Below, one piece after another: positions 1 to 7,010 of a stretch of DNA of 18,111 nt. The notes beneath the pieces were generated by a model that made no database searches, was not told the origin of the DNA, and worked only from the letters and a program-made list of their open reading frames with translations. Made by a program: the position numbers and the translations under genes. The number at the start of each line of letters is the position of its first letter. The first letter of the stretch is position 1. This stretch comes from Eggerthella sp. CAG:298. Lineage in GTDB: Bacteria; Actinomycetota; Coriobacteriia; Coriobacteriales; Eggerthellaceae. Location of the stretch: the NCBI GenBank assembly GCA_000435675.1, contig FR895139.1, positions 54,282 through 72,392 on the forward strand, read 5' to 3'.

Positions 1-423
1 GAGGTGGTGTATCTCATTGTCAAGGCAACGACCGAGCAGGCCATCGCCCGCGATGATGCATTCATCGCCATCGAGATCGAAATAACGCACGCGCGCAAAA
101 GGCTGGCGCGCTACGTTCACACTGATGCCCGGCAGCGACAGGCAGCCTTCTCCCCCCAGCTCCGGCTCGCCTTCGAGCGCTATGACCTCGGGGTTGATAA
201 GGTAGATCGGATCGGGATCGTCTTCGGGGTCTCCGCAATCGATGACCACGAGGCGCTTCAAGACGCCCACCTGCGGTGCTGCAAGTCCACAGCCGTTGTT
301 CTTGTACATGGTTGCCGCCATACGCTGGGCGAGCTTCTTCAGGGATTTATCGCTTGGATCGCACGGTTCGCAGATTGCCTGCAAGCCGGGATCGGGAGCG
401 GTTACGATCTTCAATGTTCTCAA
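1..423 (-). CDS. def: Peptide deformylase, 3' part cut by window edge
   Basis: Peptide deformylase removes the formyl group from the N-terminal Met of new proteins, using a metal held by one Cys and two His. The 141 visible residues include the family's first motif, GCGLAAPQVG (about residues 46-55), and the second, EGCLS, which carries the metal-binding Cys. The third motif, normally HExxH, reads NEIHH at residues 136-140. The first metal-binding His is therefore Asn, while the catalytic Glu and the last His remain. The frame is open and runs off the left edge just after this motif. I chose the TTG at 421-423 because AGAAAGG lies 7 bases upstream and the protein then begins MRTLKIVTAPDP, as is normal for the family. 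An ATG at 463-465 is in frame but has no ribosome site. The gene follows dnaG on the same strand after a gap of about 93 bases. Identity is secure; activity with the altered metal site is uncertain. Confidence 0.9.
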   Translation of the reverse strand, partial: MRTLKIVTAPDPGLQAICEPCDPSDKSLKKLAQRMAATMYKNNGCGLAAPQVGVLKRLVVIDCGDPEDDPDPIYLINPEVIALEGEPELGGEGCLSLPGISVNVARQPFARVRYFDLDGDECIIAGDGLLGRCLDNEIHHL

Positions 424-493
424 AGGAAAAGCCTTTCTCAAACTGTTAGGTGAATCAGGTTGCATGCGCGAAGAGCGCTGTTCGTTCGCTTGA

Positions 494-502
494 AGTATAG
501 CA
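494..502 (-). promoter_or_regulatory. Possible extended -10 promoter for def
   Basis: Read on the minus strand, the gap between dnaG and def holds TGCTATACT. This is a TG-N extension followed by a -10-like TATACT, about 70 bases ahead of the proposed def start. There is no clear -35 box; the expected position falls on the last codons of dnaG. It could give def its own transcription in addition to read-through from dnaG. This is a motif match only. Confidence 0.3.
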
Positions 503-516
503 AGAAGTTATCGCTA

Positions 517-2370
517 TTATGTGATTTTCGAAGCGATATGACGGCTGCGCAACGCGTTGAGGTCGTTCTGAATGACCACGATCGTCTTGAAGAGTTCGTC
601 GCGCTCTTCTGCGCTCAAGCTCTCCGAGAGTTTGAGCTGGGCGGTCATCTCTTCGATCGTCTGCTCAAGATCGCCGATCTGCAGCTCACGCGCAAGATAG
701 GCAAGCGAGTCGAATGCCGAGGTTGTTCCCTGCACCACCGAAGAAGTGAGCACGCGCGAGGCGTAAGGATTTCTCTGCTGTGCGGTGAAGATGAGGTCGG
801 ACACCGTGATGATCGGGTTTTCTCCCAGAATATCGACGAGAAGCTGCGCAAGCTGTTCGTGAACATTCTCGTGCCAATTCGTTTGCATGAGCGCACTCAG
901 GAAATCGGGTGCCATAGCTGGGTTTTGAGCCACTAAGCTCAAGAACTCGCGTTCGCTTCGCAAGCGATTGAGCTCTGGGCCACTCAGCTGCCTCCGTGCG
1001 GGCGCGGGCACAGGAGCAGCTTCTGCGTCTCGATCCTCATAGGTGCGTGGTGCACGAACTTTGGCAAGCTCATCGATCACGAGCGCTTCGGCCACGTGAA
1101 CCTTGCTCGCAATGTAGACCGCATACTCGTTCGCGAGCATCGAGTCCTTGATGGGCGCAAGCACAGCAACAGCATCTTGAATCGCCCGTACCTTGTTTTC
1201 AGGGCGCGTAAGGTCGTAGCGGTCAACGCGACGGTCGATGCCGTATTTGAGCAGCGGCTGCGCATCGTCGAGCAGCGTTTGCATCGCTTCAGCGCCCGCG
1301 GCCTTCACATATTCGGCGGGGTCCTGGTCATCGGGAATGGTAGCGGCGAAGAGATCGATGCGCATGATACCCGCTTCTGGGGTCATGCTCGAGTCGATGA
1401 ACTCGAGCGCGCGATCGGCTGCACGCTGGCCTGCTGCATCGCCGTCGAAGAGGTAGATGATCTTGGATTTCGCATGATGCGAAAGGATACGGATGTGCTG
1501 ACGCGTGAGCGCAGTGCCCAGCGTTGCCACCGCATTGGTGAAGCCCGCCTCATGAAGCGCGATCACATCGGTGTAGCCTTCGACGATAACCGCCACGCCT
1601 GTGGAAGCCATCGCGGCCTTCGCCTTGTCGAGACCGTAGAGCACTTCAGACTTGTGGAAGAGCGGCGTTTCACCGGTGTTAAGGTATTTCGGCTCGCCCG
1701 CGCCGATAACGCGGCCGCCGAACGCGATGCACTCGCCCTTCACATCGTTGATGGGAAACATGGCGCGGTCGAAGAAACGATCCTGCGCGCCGAAGTTGTT
1801 GCGGCTTCTCACGGCCACATTCGCTTCGACCATCTCCGCTTCGCTGAACCCCAGCGAAGAAAGGTGCGTCACCAGCCGCCGCCTTCCCGGCGCAAACCCC
1901 AAGTTCCACGTTTTCGGCACGTTCCCACCCAGATCACGCCCCGAAAGATAATCGCGTGCTGCCTGCGCTTCGGGTGAAGGATCGCGCATGAGCAGCGTGT
2001 GATAGAACGACGCGGTCTCGCGGCAGATATCGCGCAGTCGGGCTCGTTTGGTCTGGTTCTTGCGATCGGTCTCGGTCTCCTTCAGCTCGATGCCCGCTCG
2101 GCGCGCCAGAAAACGCAGCGCATCCACGAATCCCACATCGTCGAGCTTCTCGATGTAGGTGATGGCATCTCCCCCTTCACCGCATCCGAAGCAGTGCCAG
2201 GTTTGCGTGGAAGGATCGATCTTGCATGAAGGGGTCTTTTCCTGGTGAAAGGGACAGCAGCACCAAAAATCGCGGCCTCTTCGCTGGACGCGCGTGCGTT
2301 CGCTGAAGAGCTCGACCAGATCGTTCGCTTCGCGAATCTGACGAATGTCTTCTTCAGAAAATGACGCCAT
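517..2370 (-). CDS. dnaG: DNA primase DnaG
   Basis: DnaG makes the RNA primers used by the replisome and works with the DnaB helicase. The 617 residues fit the usual bacterial length. A CHC2 zinc finger lies at about residues 36-65, with C39, H42, C60 and C63 as likely ligands. The primase core follows, with RFFDRAMFPI near residue 199. The Toprim domain holds VIVEGYTDVIALHEAG (catalytic-type E264) and the acidic FDGDAAGQ (D309, D311). The last 140 or so residues are helical and match the position of the helicase-binding domain. The start is ATG with only a weak AAAG-type ribosome site. In many actinobacteria dnaG sits near sigma factor rpoD; here def follows instead, and the next gene upstream is divergent. 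There are no broken motifs, and the assignment is secure. Confidence 0.97.
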   Translation of the reverse strand: MASFSEEDIRQIREANDLVELFSERTRVQRRGRDFWCCCPFHQEKTPSCKIDPSTQTWHCFGCGEGGDAITYIEKLDDVGFVDALRFLARRAGIELKETETDRKNQTKRARLRDICRETASFYHTLLMRDPSPEAQAARDYLSGRDLGGNVPKTWNLGFAPGRRRLVTHLSSLGFSEAEMVEANVAVRSRNNFGAQDRFFDRAMFPINDVKGECIAFGGRVIGAGEPKYLNTGETPLFHKSEVLYGLDKAKAAMASTGVAVIVEGYTDVIALHEAGFTNAVATLGTALTRQHIRILSHHAKSKIIYLFDGDAAGQRAADRALEFIDSSMTPEAGIMRIDLFAATIPDDQDPAEYVKAAGAEAMQTLLDDAQPLLKYGIDRRVDRYDLTRPENKVRAIQDAVAVLAPIKDSMLANEYAVYIASKVHVAEALVIDELAKVRAPRTYEDRDAEAAPVPAPARRQLSGPELNRLRSEREFLSLVAQNPAMAPDFLSALMQTNWHENVHEQLAQLLVDILGENPIITVSDLIFTAQQRNPYASRVLTSSVVQGTTSAFDSLAYLARELQIGDLEQTIEEMTAQLKLSESLSAEERDELFKTIVVIQNDLNALRSRHIASKIT

Positions 2371-2408
2371 GGGGTTCTTTCACTCTTTCACAGGATACTT
2401 TATAGTGC

Positions 2409-2456
2409 TTGGTAGGTCATATTCTAGTGTATCGCACGCTCTCTGGCCTACTTCAA
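2409..2456. promoter_or_regulatory. Imperfect dyad between dnaG and the lpd genes
   Basis: The 110-base divergent gap between dnaG and the lpd island contains an inverted repeat. One arm is GTAGGTC (2412-2418) and the other GGCCTAC (2445-2451), with one mismatch. Shorter flanking TTG and CAA triplets allow for a one-step slip. The spacing between arms suits a LysR-type or similar operator, or a hairpin in the lpdD leader. No strong promoter hexamers were recognised for either direction, although TATAAA (2398-2403 region, minus strand) and TATTCT (plus strand) are candidate -10 boxes. No regulator gene is visible in the window. Confidence 0.25.
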
Positions 2457-2481
2457 TTCCGCAACACTTGGGGAGGGGTTG

Positions 2482-2871
2482 TTGGCGGTGGATCGGTTCT
2501 CCTTCGAACGCGCGCTCGGCACCATCGGGGTGTCCATCGAGCACTTGGGTGCTTGCGTGGTAGTGTGCGTTTCAGGAGGCGATGAACCCCACATCGGCAG
2601 CGTCGTGCTCGCCGAAGCGCGCGCTTCGCTCACCGGCGAAGGTACAAGCGCCACCTCTTCAGTGCTCAACCGCCTCGGTCACAAAGACGAATTCGTTGCC
2701 CGCACAGTAGCTGAAACGCTTGCCGCAGCGCTCGACACCACGGTGTGTTGCATCTGCGGCATCCATAAGGACAACGCCACCTCCAAAGATATCCAAGCGA
2801 GCGCCACCCTCGGCCATGAAATTGCAAGCATCCTTCTTGAACGGCTTGCTCCTAATTCCAGCCAGCAATGA
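2482..2871 (+). CDS. lpdD: LpdD-like small protein of a UbiD-type hydroxybenzoate decarboxylase
   Basis: A small soluble protein of about 129 residues. Its pattern matches LpdD of the Lactobacillus plantarum gallate decarboxylase system as I remember that sequence. SGGDEPHIGSV (about residues 31-41) corresponds to the TGGTNPHIGDV stretch. LGHKDEFVARTVAETL (about 65-80) corresponds to GHKDNFISERMAKRI, and ICGIHKDNAT (about 91-100) to TAGIHVNQIT. LpdD-like proteins are thought to help mature or stabilise the prenylated-FMN decarboxylase rather than catalyse the reaction. The gene lies directly before the decarboxylase and the UbiX prenyltransferase, which supports the call. GGGGAGGGG lies just upstream; the TTG at 2482 is 5 bases from its GGAGG core, and the GTG at 2488 is an equally plausible start. 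No signal peptide or membrane segment is seen. Confidence 0.82.
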   Translation: MAVDRFSFERALGTIGVSIEHLGACVVVCVSGGDEPHIGSVVLAEARASLTGEGTSATSSVLNRLGHKDEFVARTVAETLAAALDTTVCCICGIHKDNATSKDIQASATLGHEIASILLERLAPNSSQQ

Positions 2872-2933
2872 GCTCCAAGCTTCCTATTCGCCCGCGAACG
2901 ACCTGCAAACCCTTCCGCACAGAAAGGCACGCC

Positions 2934-4415
2934 ATGACCACGAACAAGATCCATGACTTAAGAAGCGCGATCGATTATTTGAAGACCCAACCAGGAGAGC
3001 TGATCGAAACCGATGTCGAGGTCGATCCTACTGCCGAGCTTTGTGGCGTGTATCGCTACATCGGTTCAGGCGGAACGGTCGAGCGCCCCACCAAGACCGG
3101 CCCTGCCATGATCTTCAACAACGTCAAAGGTCATCCTGATGCGCGTGTGCTGATCGGACTGCTCGCAAGTCGCAAGCGTGCGGCACACCTGATCGGCGTT
3201 GAACCCGATCGCGTGGCGTATGCGCTGAATGAAGCATTGAACAACCCCATCGCACCGCGCTATCTAGACAAGAGCGAAGCGCAGTGCCAGGAGGTCGTGC
3301 ATCTGGCAACCGAAGAAGGCTTCGATGTACGCAAGCTGGTGCCAGCACCCACTAACACCCCCGAAGACGCGGGTCCCTATATCACGTTCGGCCTGTGCTA
3401 TGCCACGGATCCTGAAACAGGCGAACACGATGTGACTATCCATCGCCTATGCCTGCAAAGCCCTGATGAGATTTCCATTTACATGGTTCCCGGCGCTCGC
3501 CACATCGGCGCCTTCTACGAAAAAGCCGAGAAGCTTGGGCGTCCGCTGCCTATCTCGATCAGCATCGGTGTTGACCCCGCGATCGAGCTTGCTACCTGCT
3601 TCGAGCCGCCTTCGACCCCGCTCGGTTACGACGAGCTTACCATTGCGGGTGCGTTGCGCGGCGAAGGCGTGGGGCTTGTGGATTGTCTCACGATCGACGA
3701 GCACTGCATCGGTCATGCCGAATATGTGATCGAAGGCGAATTGATCCCCGGAAAACGCGTGGAAGAAGACCAGAACACCCATTCTGGCAAAGCCATGCCG
3801 GAATTCCCCGGTTACACGGGACCTGCCAACCCTTCGCTTCCCATCATCAAAGTGAAGGCGGTTACCACCCGCAAGGACCCCATCATGCAGACGTGCATCG
3901 GTCCTTCCGAAGAGCATGTCTCCCTTGCTGGTATTCCCACTGAAGCGAGCATCATCCAGCTGATCGAGGCCGCCATGCCCGGTCGTTTGAAGAACGTCTA
4001 CTGCGCAAGCCCGGGTGGCGGTAAGTTCATGGCGGTGCTGCAGGTGCGCAAAGAACAGCCTTCTGATGAGGGCCGTCAACGTCAGATGGCGATGCTCGCG
4101 TTTTCCGCATTCAGCGAGCTCAAGCATGTATTCCTCGTCGATGAGGATGTGGATCCCTTCGACATAAACGATGTGCTGTGGGCCATGAACACGCGCTTCC
4201 AAGGGGATGCCGATATCATCACCATCCCCGGCGTGCGCACCCATCCGCTCGACCCGTCGAACGATCCCACCATGTCGCCTTCCATTCGCGATCATGGCAT
4301 CGCAACGAAGGTCATCTTCGACTGCACGGTACCCTACGATCAAAAGAACCGTTTCCAACGCGCGCAGTTCATGAAGCTCGACCCACGCAAATGGGTCCCC
4401 GACTACGAAGGCTAG
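2934..4415 (+). CDS. lpdC: UbiD-family decarboxylase, gallate/protocatechuate decarboxylase-like (LpdC)
   Basis: A prenylated-FMN-dependent, non-oxidative aromatic acid decarboxylase of 493 residues, close to the usual LpdC length. The sequence follows the L. plantarum gallate decarboxylase LpdC through most of its length: EVDPTAELCGVYRYIGSGG near residue 29, APTNTPEDAGPYIT near 138, and DVTIHR at 166-171, with the Arg and metal-site residues expected of UbiD enzymes. RHIGAF holds H190, AEYVIEGEL lies at 262-270 with its conserved Glu residues, and GPSEEHVSLAGIPTEASI starts at 323. The likely reaction is gallate to pyrogallol or protocatechuate to catechol; the exact substrate cannot be read from the sequence. 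An in-frame ATG at 2868 overlaps the lpdD stop, but the ATG at 2934 has AGAAAGG 6 bases upstream and fits the family's N-terminus. ubiX begins 3 bases after its stop. Confidence 0.92.
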   Translation: MTTNKIHDLRSAIDYLKTQPGELIETDVEVDPTAELCGVYRYIGSGGTVERPTKTGPAMIFNNVKGHPDARVLIGLLASRKRAAHLIGVEPDRVAYALNEALNNPIAPRYLDKSEAQCQEVVHLATEEGFDVRKLVPAPTNTPEDAGPYITFGLCYATDPETGEHDVTIHRLCLQSPDEISIYMVPGARHIGAFYEKAEKLGRPLPISISIGVDPAIELATCFEPPSTPLGYDELTIAGALRGEGVGLVDCLTIDEHCIGHAEYVIEGELIPGKRVEEDQNTHSGKAMPEFPGYTGPANPSLPIIKVKAVTTRKDPIMQTCIGPSEEHVSLAGIPTEASIIQLIEAAMPGRLKNVYCASPGGGKFMAVLQVRKEQPSDEGRQRQMAMLAFSAFSELKHVFLVDEDVDPFDINDVLWAMNTRFQGDADIITIPGVRTHPLDPSNDPTMSPSIRDHGIATKVIFDCTVPYDQKNRFQRAQFMKLDPRKWVPDYEG

Positions 4416-4418
4416 GAC

Positions 4419-5012
4419 ATGAGCATGAAGCGGATCGTCGTAGGCATAAGTGGCGCGAGCGGAAGCCCGCTCGCGCTCCGCTTTCTTGAAGCGCTTCGTG
4501 CGCAAGATGATGTTGAGATTCATCTGGTGGTGTCCGATTCGGCGCTCCTGACCGCCTCATACGAACTTCCGGCACAACAAGGCTCGGCGGACTCGAACCC
4601 CTTCAAGCATTTCGCTCATGTCTACCATGAGCCCACCGCCTTCGATGCGAGCATCTCAAGCGGATCGTTCGAGGTGGATGCCATGATCATCATCCCATGC
4701 AGCATGAAAACGGTCGCTGGCATAGCAAGCGGATATGCCGATAACCTGCTCTTACGTGCGGCGGATGTGACCATCAAGGAGAAGCGCCCGCTCATCTTAG
4801 TTGCGCGCGAAAGCCCGTTGAGCCCGACTCATCTGAAGAACCTGAGCTATCTTTCAACGCTTCCAACCGTGAGCATCGTGCCGCCGCTCCTTACCTATTA
4901 CGGAGGACAAACGACCGTGCAAGATATGGAAGACCACTTGATCGGCAAGATCTTCTCACTGCTTGGACTTTCCTACGAGCCCTTTCAGCGCTGGCATCCC
5001 GAAAAAAGGTGA
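4419..5012 (+). CDS. lpdB: UbiX/LpdB-type flavin prenyltransferase
   Basis: UbiX-family enzymes attach a dimethylallyl group to FMN, making the prenylated FMN that UbiD-family decarboxylases need. The 197 residues are the normal length. Diagnostic motifs are the flavin-binding GISGASG (9-15), the IIPCSMKTVAGIASGYADNL core (91-110), and KEKRPLILVARESPLS (120-135) with the conserved Lys, Arg and Glu. The gene lies 3 bases after lpdC and completes an lpdD-lpdC-lpdB order, so the cofactor maker and the decarboxylase are almost certainly co-translated. The ATG at 4419 has GAAGG 7 bases upstream; a second ATG two codons later is also possible. The symbol lpdB is chosen from context; ubiX is the general family name. 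No quinone-synthesis genes are nearby, so a role in ubiquinone synthesis is unlikely. Confidence 0.93.
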   Translation: MSMKRIVVGISGASGSPLALRFLEALRAQDDVEIHLVVSDSALLTASYELPAQQGSADSNPFKHFAHVYHEPTAFDASISSGSFEVDAMIIIPCSMKTVAGIASGYADNLLLRAADVTIKEKRPLILVARESPLSPTHLKNLSYLSTLPTVSIVPPLLTYYGGQTTVQDMEDHLIGKIFSLLGLSYEPFQRWHPEKR

Positions 5013-5021
5013 CAAGCTACC
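5002..5021 (-). terminator. Weak candidate terminator after ribF
   Basis: Read on the minus strand beyond the ribF stop, GGTAGCTTGTCACC can form only a short imperfect stem. It is followed at once by six Ts. The site lies inside the 3' end of the convergent lpdB gene. The T tract is good but the stem is poor, so this is a guess at where the long operon ends. No matching signal was seen on the plus strand for the lpd genes. Confidence 0.22.
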
Positions 5022-5035
5022 CGGTCGTTCATCAT

Positions 5036-5968
5036 CTAATCAAGGGGCAAGGTAGTGCGGACGTGCTCGATGTTGGCAAGGATGGTCTTGATCAACTCGT
5101 CCACGGAATCGAACTTGATCATCGGGCGGATGTACTCGACGAACTCGGCCGTGATCTGATCCCCGTAGATGTCCTGGTTGAAGTCGAGGATATGCACTTC
5201 CATGGTTGCCTTGGTCTTATCTTCGAACACGGGTGAAACACCCACTGCAATAGCAGCACAATACTTGATCCCATTCACATAGGCATAGCCACCATACACG
5301 CCCTCAGAAAGCGTCTGCCTGTTCGTCGGCACGATAAGGTTCGCGGTGCTGAAACCCATGTCCATGCCTTCGCCGCGTCCAGGCTGCACTTCATCAGTGA
5401 TGGAAAAAGGACGACCGAGCAGGCGTTCTGCTTCTACTAGATCGTGTTCAGCAAGCAGGTTACGAATGCGCGTAGCGGTGATAGGCAAGCCATCTTCGCT
5501 CTGAAGATTGTGCGCATCGATATGGCAGATGTTCCTTGCAGCCCACTCCCCCAGATCAGCCACACTTCCTGCTGCTTTAGCACCGAAATGGAAATCCAGA
5601 CCCACGTGCAGATGCGCAGGAACGAACCCCTTGAAGGTCTGGTTCAAGAAATCGAGCGGACTCAAAGCGGCGAACTCACGCGTAAAATGAAGGACCGCGA
5701 CCGCATCTACCCCACTGCGTGCGAGCATCTCGATACGCTGCTCGTTGCTCATGAGCTTCTTCAGGCGATCGGCATGAAAGAGCTCATCTGGGTCGATATC
5801 GAAGGTGAGCGCGATGCTCTTCCCGTTATCCTTCCGCGCTGTTTCGCGGGCGCATTCAAGCAGATAGCGATGTCCCTTGTGCACGCCATCAAACACGCCG
5901 AACGCGCAAGAAGCGTTGTCGAAGAGAGAATAGTCGAATGATTCATCGATGTTATAGATTTGAGCCAC
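5036..5968 (-). CDS. ribF: Bifunctional riboflavin kinase / FMN adenylyltransferase
   Basis: RibF converts riboflavin to FMN and then FAD. The 310 residues match the usual length. The N-terminal FAD synthetase half shows the nucleotidyltransferase motif GVFDGVHKGH (24-33), VGLDFHFG (122-129) and ITATRIRNLL (163-172). The C-terminal kinase half shows GRGEGMDMGFSTANL (197-211) and EVHILDFNQDIYG (257-269), which carries the catalytic-type Glu. Two details differ from the common pattern: the kinase motif reads FSTAN instead of FPTAN, and VGxDFRFG has His for Arg. The GTG at 5966-5968 is preferred because TAGGAG lies 6 bases upstream; a TTG two codons earlier abuts that site. The gene overlaps the end of truB by 17 bases and is the last gene of the long operon. 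It converges on lpdB. Confidence 0.95.
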   Translation of the reverse strand: MAQIYNIDESFDYSLFDNASCAFGVFDGVHKGHRYLLECARETARKDNGKSIALTFDIDPDELFHADRLKKLMSNEQRIEMLARSGVDAVAVLHFTREFAALSPLDFLNQTFKGFVPAHLHVGLDFHFGAKAAGSVADLGEWAARNICHIDAHNLQSEDGLPITATRIRNLLAEHDLVEAERLLGRPFSITDEVQPGRGEGMDMGFSTANLIVPTNRQTLSEGVYGGYAYVNGIKYCAAIAVGVSPVFEDKTKATMEVHILDFNQDIYGDQITAEFVEYIRPMIKFDSVDELIKTILANIEHVRTTLPLD

Positions 5969-7010
5969 GTTCAACTCCTAGAGAAAAGATGCACTGAGCA
6001 CACAGCTGTCCCTTCGATTCATCGAACCGATAGAGCGCTTTAATATGATTATCGACAAGAAGAGCCACCGTCTCACCCTCAAAACAAGGATCAGACGAAG
6101 GAAAGACCTGAGTGGTACAACAAAAGTCATCATGAGCGATATGGGTGAGCGGAATGTTGAGTGAAAGCTTCGCCGGCAAGATAGGTGCGCCATTATCAAT
6201 CTTACAAATAAGCTCGGCATCGCGCACGAACGCATAACGATACGGCAGCATGCGCAGCGGATCGACCGCAATGCTCGCAGGATCACCCTCGAAGGTTTCA
6301 AGGTGCTCGAGCGAGATGCACTCTTCGATCGAAACGGCATCGAGCGCAGTGCGTTGCAATTCCGAAACGAAGGCGCCACAACCGATGCGTTTTCCCAGAT
6401 CGCGTGCGATCGAGCGCATATAGGTCCCACCCGATACTTCCATCGAAACGCGCCAAACAGGCACCAGTTCGCTTCCCTCTTGCACGGCAGGAAGCAGTTC
6501 ATCAAGCGGCCTTTTTTCAACGGAGCGCAGCGTTGCGCTGAGCACCTCGAAGTCGCGAGGCTTCAGATCGATCACATTGCCCTTGCGTGCTGCCGCATAG
6601 GATTTCTGTCCGTTCACCTTCACCGCAGAATAGACAGGCGGAAGCTGCTTGCCCTTGCCCACCAGCGATGCAACGACCTCACGCGCGATCTGCTCGTTCA
6701 AAAGATCGCTGGGCGCTTCCCCGCGCGAGATAACTTCGCCTTCCGCATCATCGGTCGTGGTCGCACAGCCGAACGCGATATCCATAACGTAAGTCTTGTT
6801 ATGGCCGCTCATGAAGGCATCCAAGCGTGTAGCTGGACCGACTGCCACGCACAGCACACCCGACGCAAGCGGATCGAGCGTTCCCATATGCCCAACGCGC
6901 TTCTCGCCGAACACGCGGCGCGCGCGATTGACCACATCGTGCGAGGTCATTCCTTTTGATTTATCGATCGCGAGAAGAAGCGATAATCCTGACGAGCCGC
7001 GCTTAGTCAT
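5952..7010 (-). CDS. truB: tRNA pseudouridine(55) synthase TruB
   Basis: TruB makes the pseudouridine at position 55 in the T-loop of tRNAs. The 352-residue protein begins with LLLAIDKSKGMTSHDVVN (11-28) and shows the catalytic loop VGHMGTLDPLASGVL (39-53) with active-site Asp46. NKTYVMDIAFG follows, then VNGQKSYAAARKG. The C-terminal part after about residue 230 matches the substrate-binding extension in position. The open frame extends upstream to 7220 inside nrnA, but the ATG at 7008-7010 gives the normal TruB N-terminus. That start overlaps the nrnA stop by 8 bases (ATGACTAA), with a GGGAAG-type ribosome site before it. Translation is probably coupled to nrnA. Nothing is missing from the catalytic core. 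Confidence 0.95.
   Translation of the reverse strand: MTKRGSSGLSLLLAIDKSKGMTSHDVVNRARRVFGEKRVGHMGTLDPLASGVLCVAVGPATRLDAFMSGHNKTYVMDIAFGCATTTDDAEGEVISRGEAPSDLLNEQIAREVVASLVGKGKQLPPVYSAVKVNGQKSYAAARKGNVIDLKPRDFEVLSATLRSVEKRPLDELLPAVQEGSELVPVWRVSMEVSGGTYMRSIARDLGKRIGCGAFVSELQRTALDAVSIEECISLEHLETFEGDPASIAVDPLRMLPYRYAFVRDAELICKIDNGAPILPAKLSLNIPLTHIAHDDFCCTTQVFPSSDPCFEGETVALLVDNHIKALYRFDESKGQLCAQCIFSLGVERGSNL

Noticed and set aside
2868..2933. Upstream ATG for lpdC that overlaps the lpdD stop (ATGA)
   Set aside because: It would add 22 residues unlike the family. The ATG at 2934 has a well-placed AGAAAGG and gives the normal N-terminus.
3447..4523. Long minus-strand open frame opposite lpdC and lpdB
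   Set aside because: The plus-strand decarboxylase is unambiguous; the minus frame has no recognisable domain and spans two genes.
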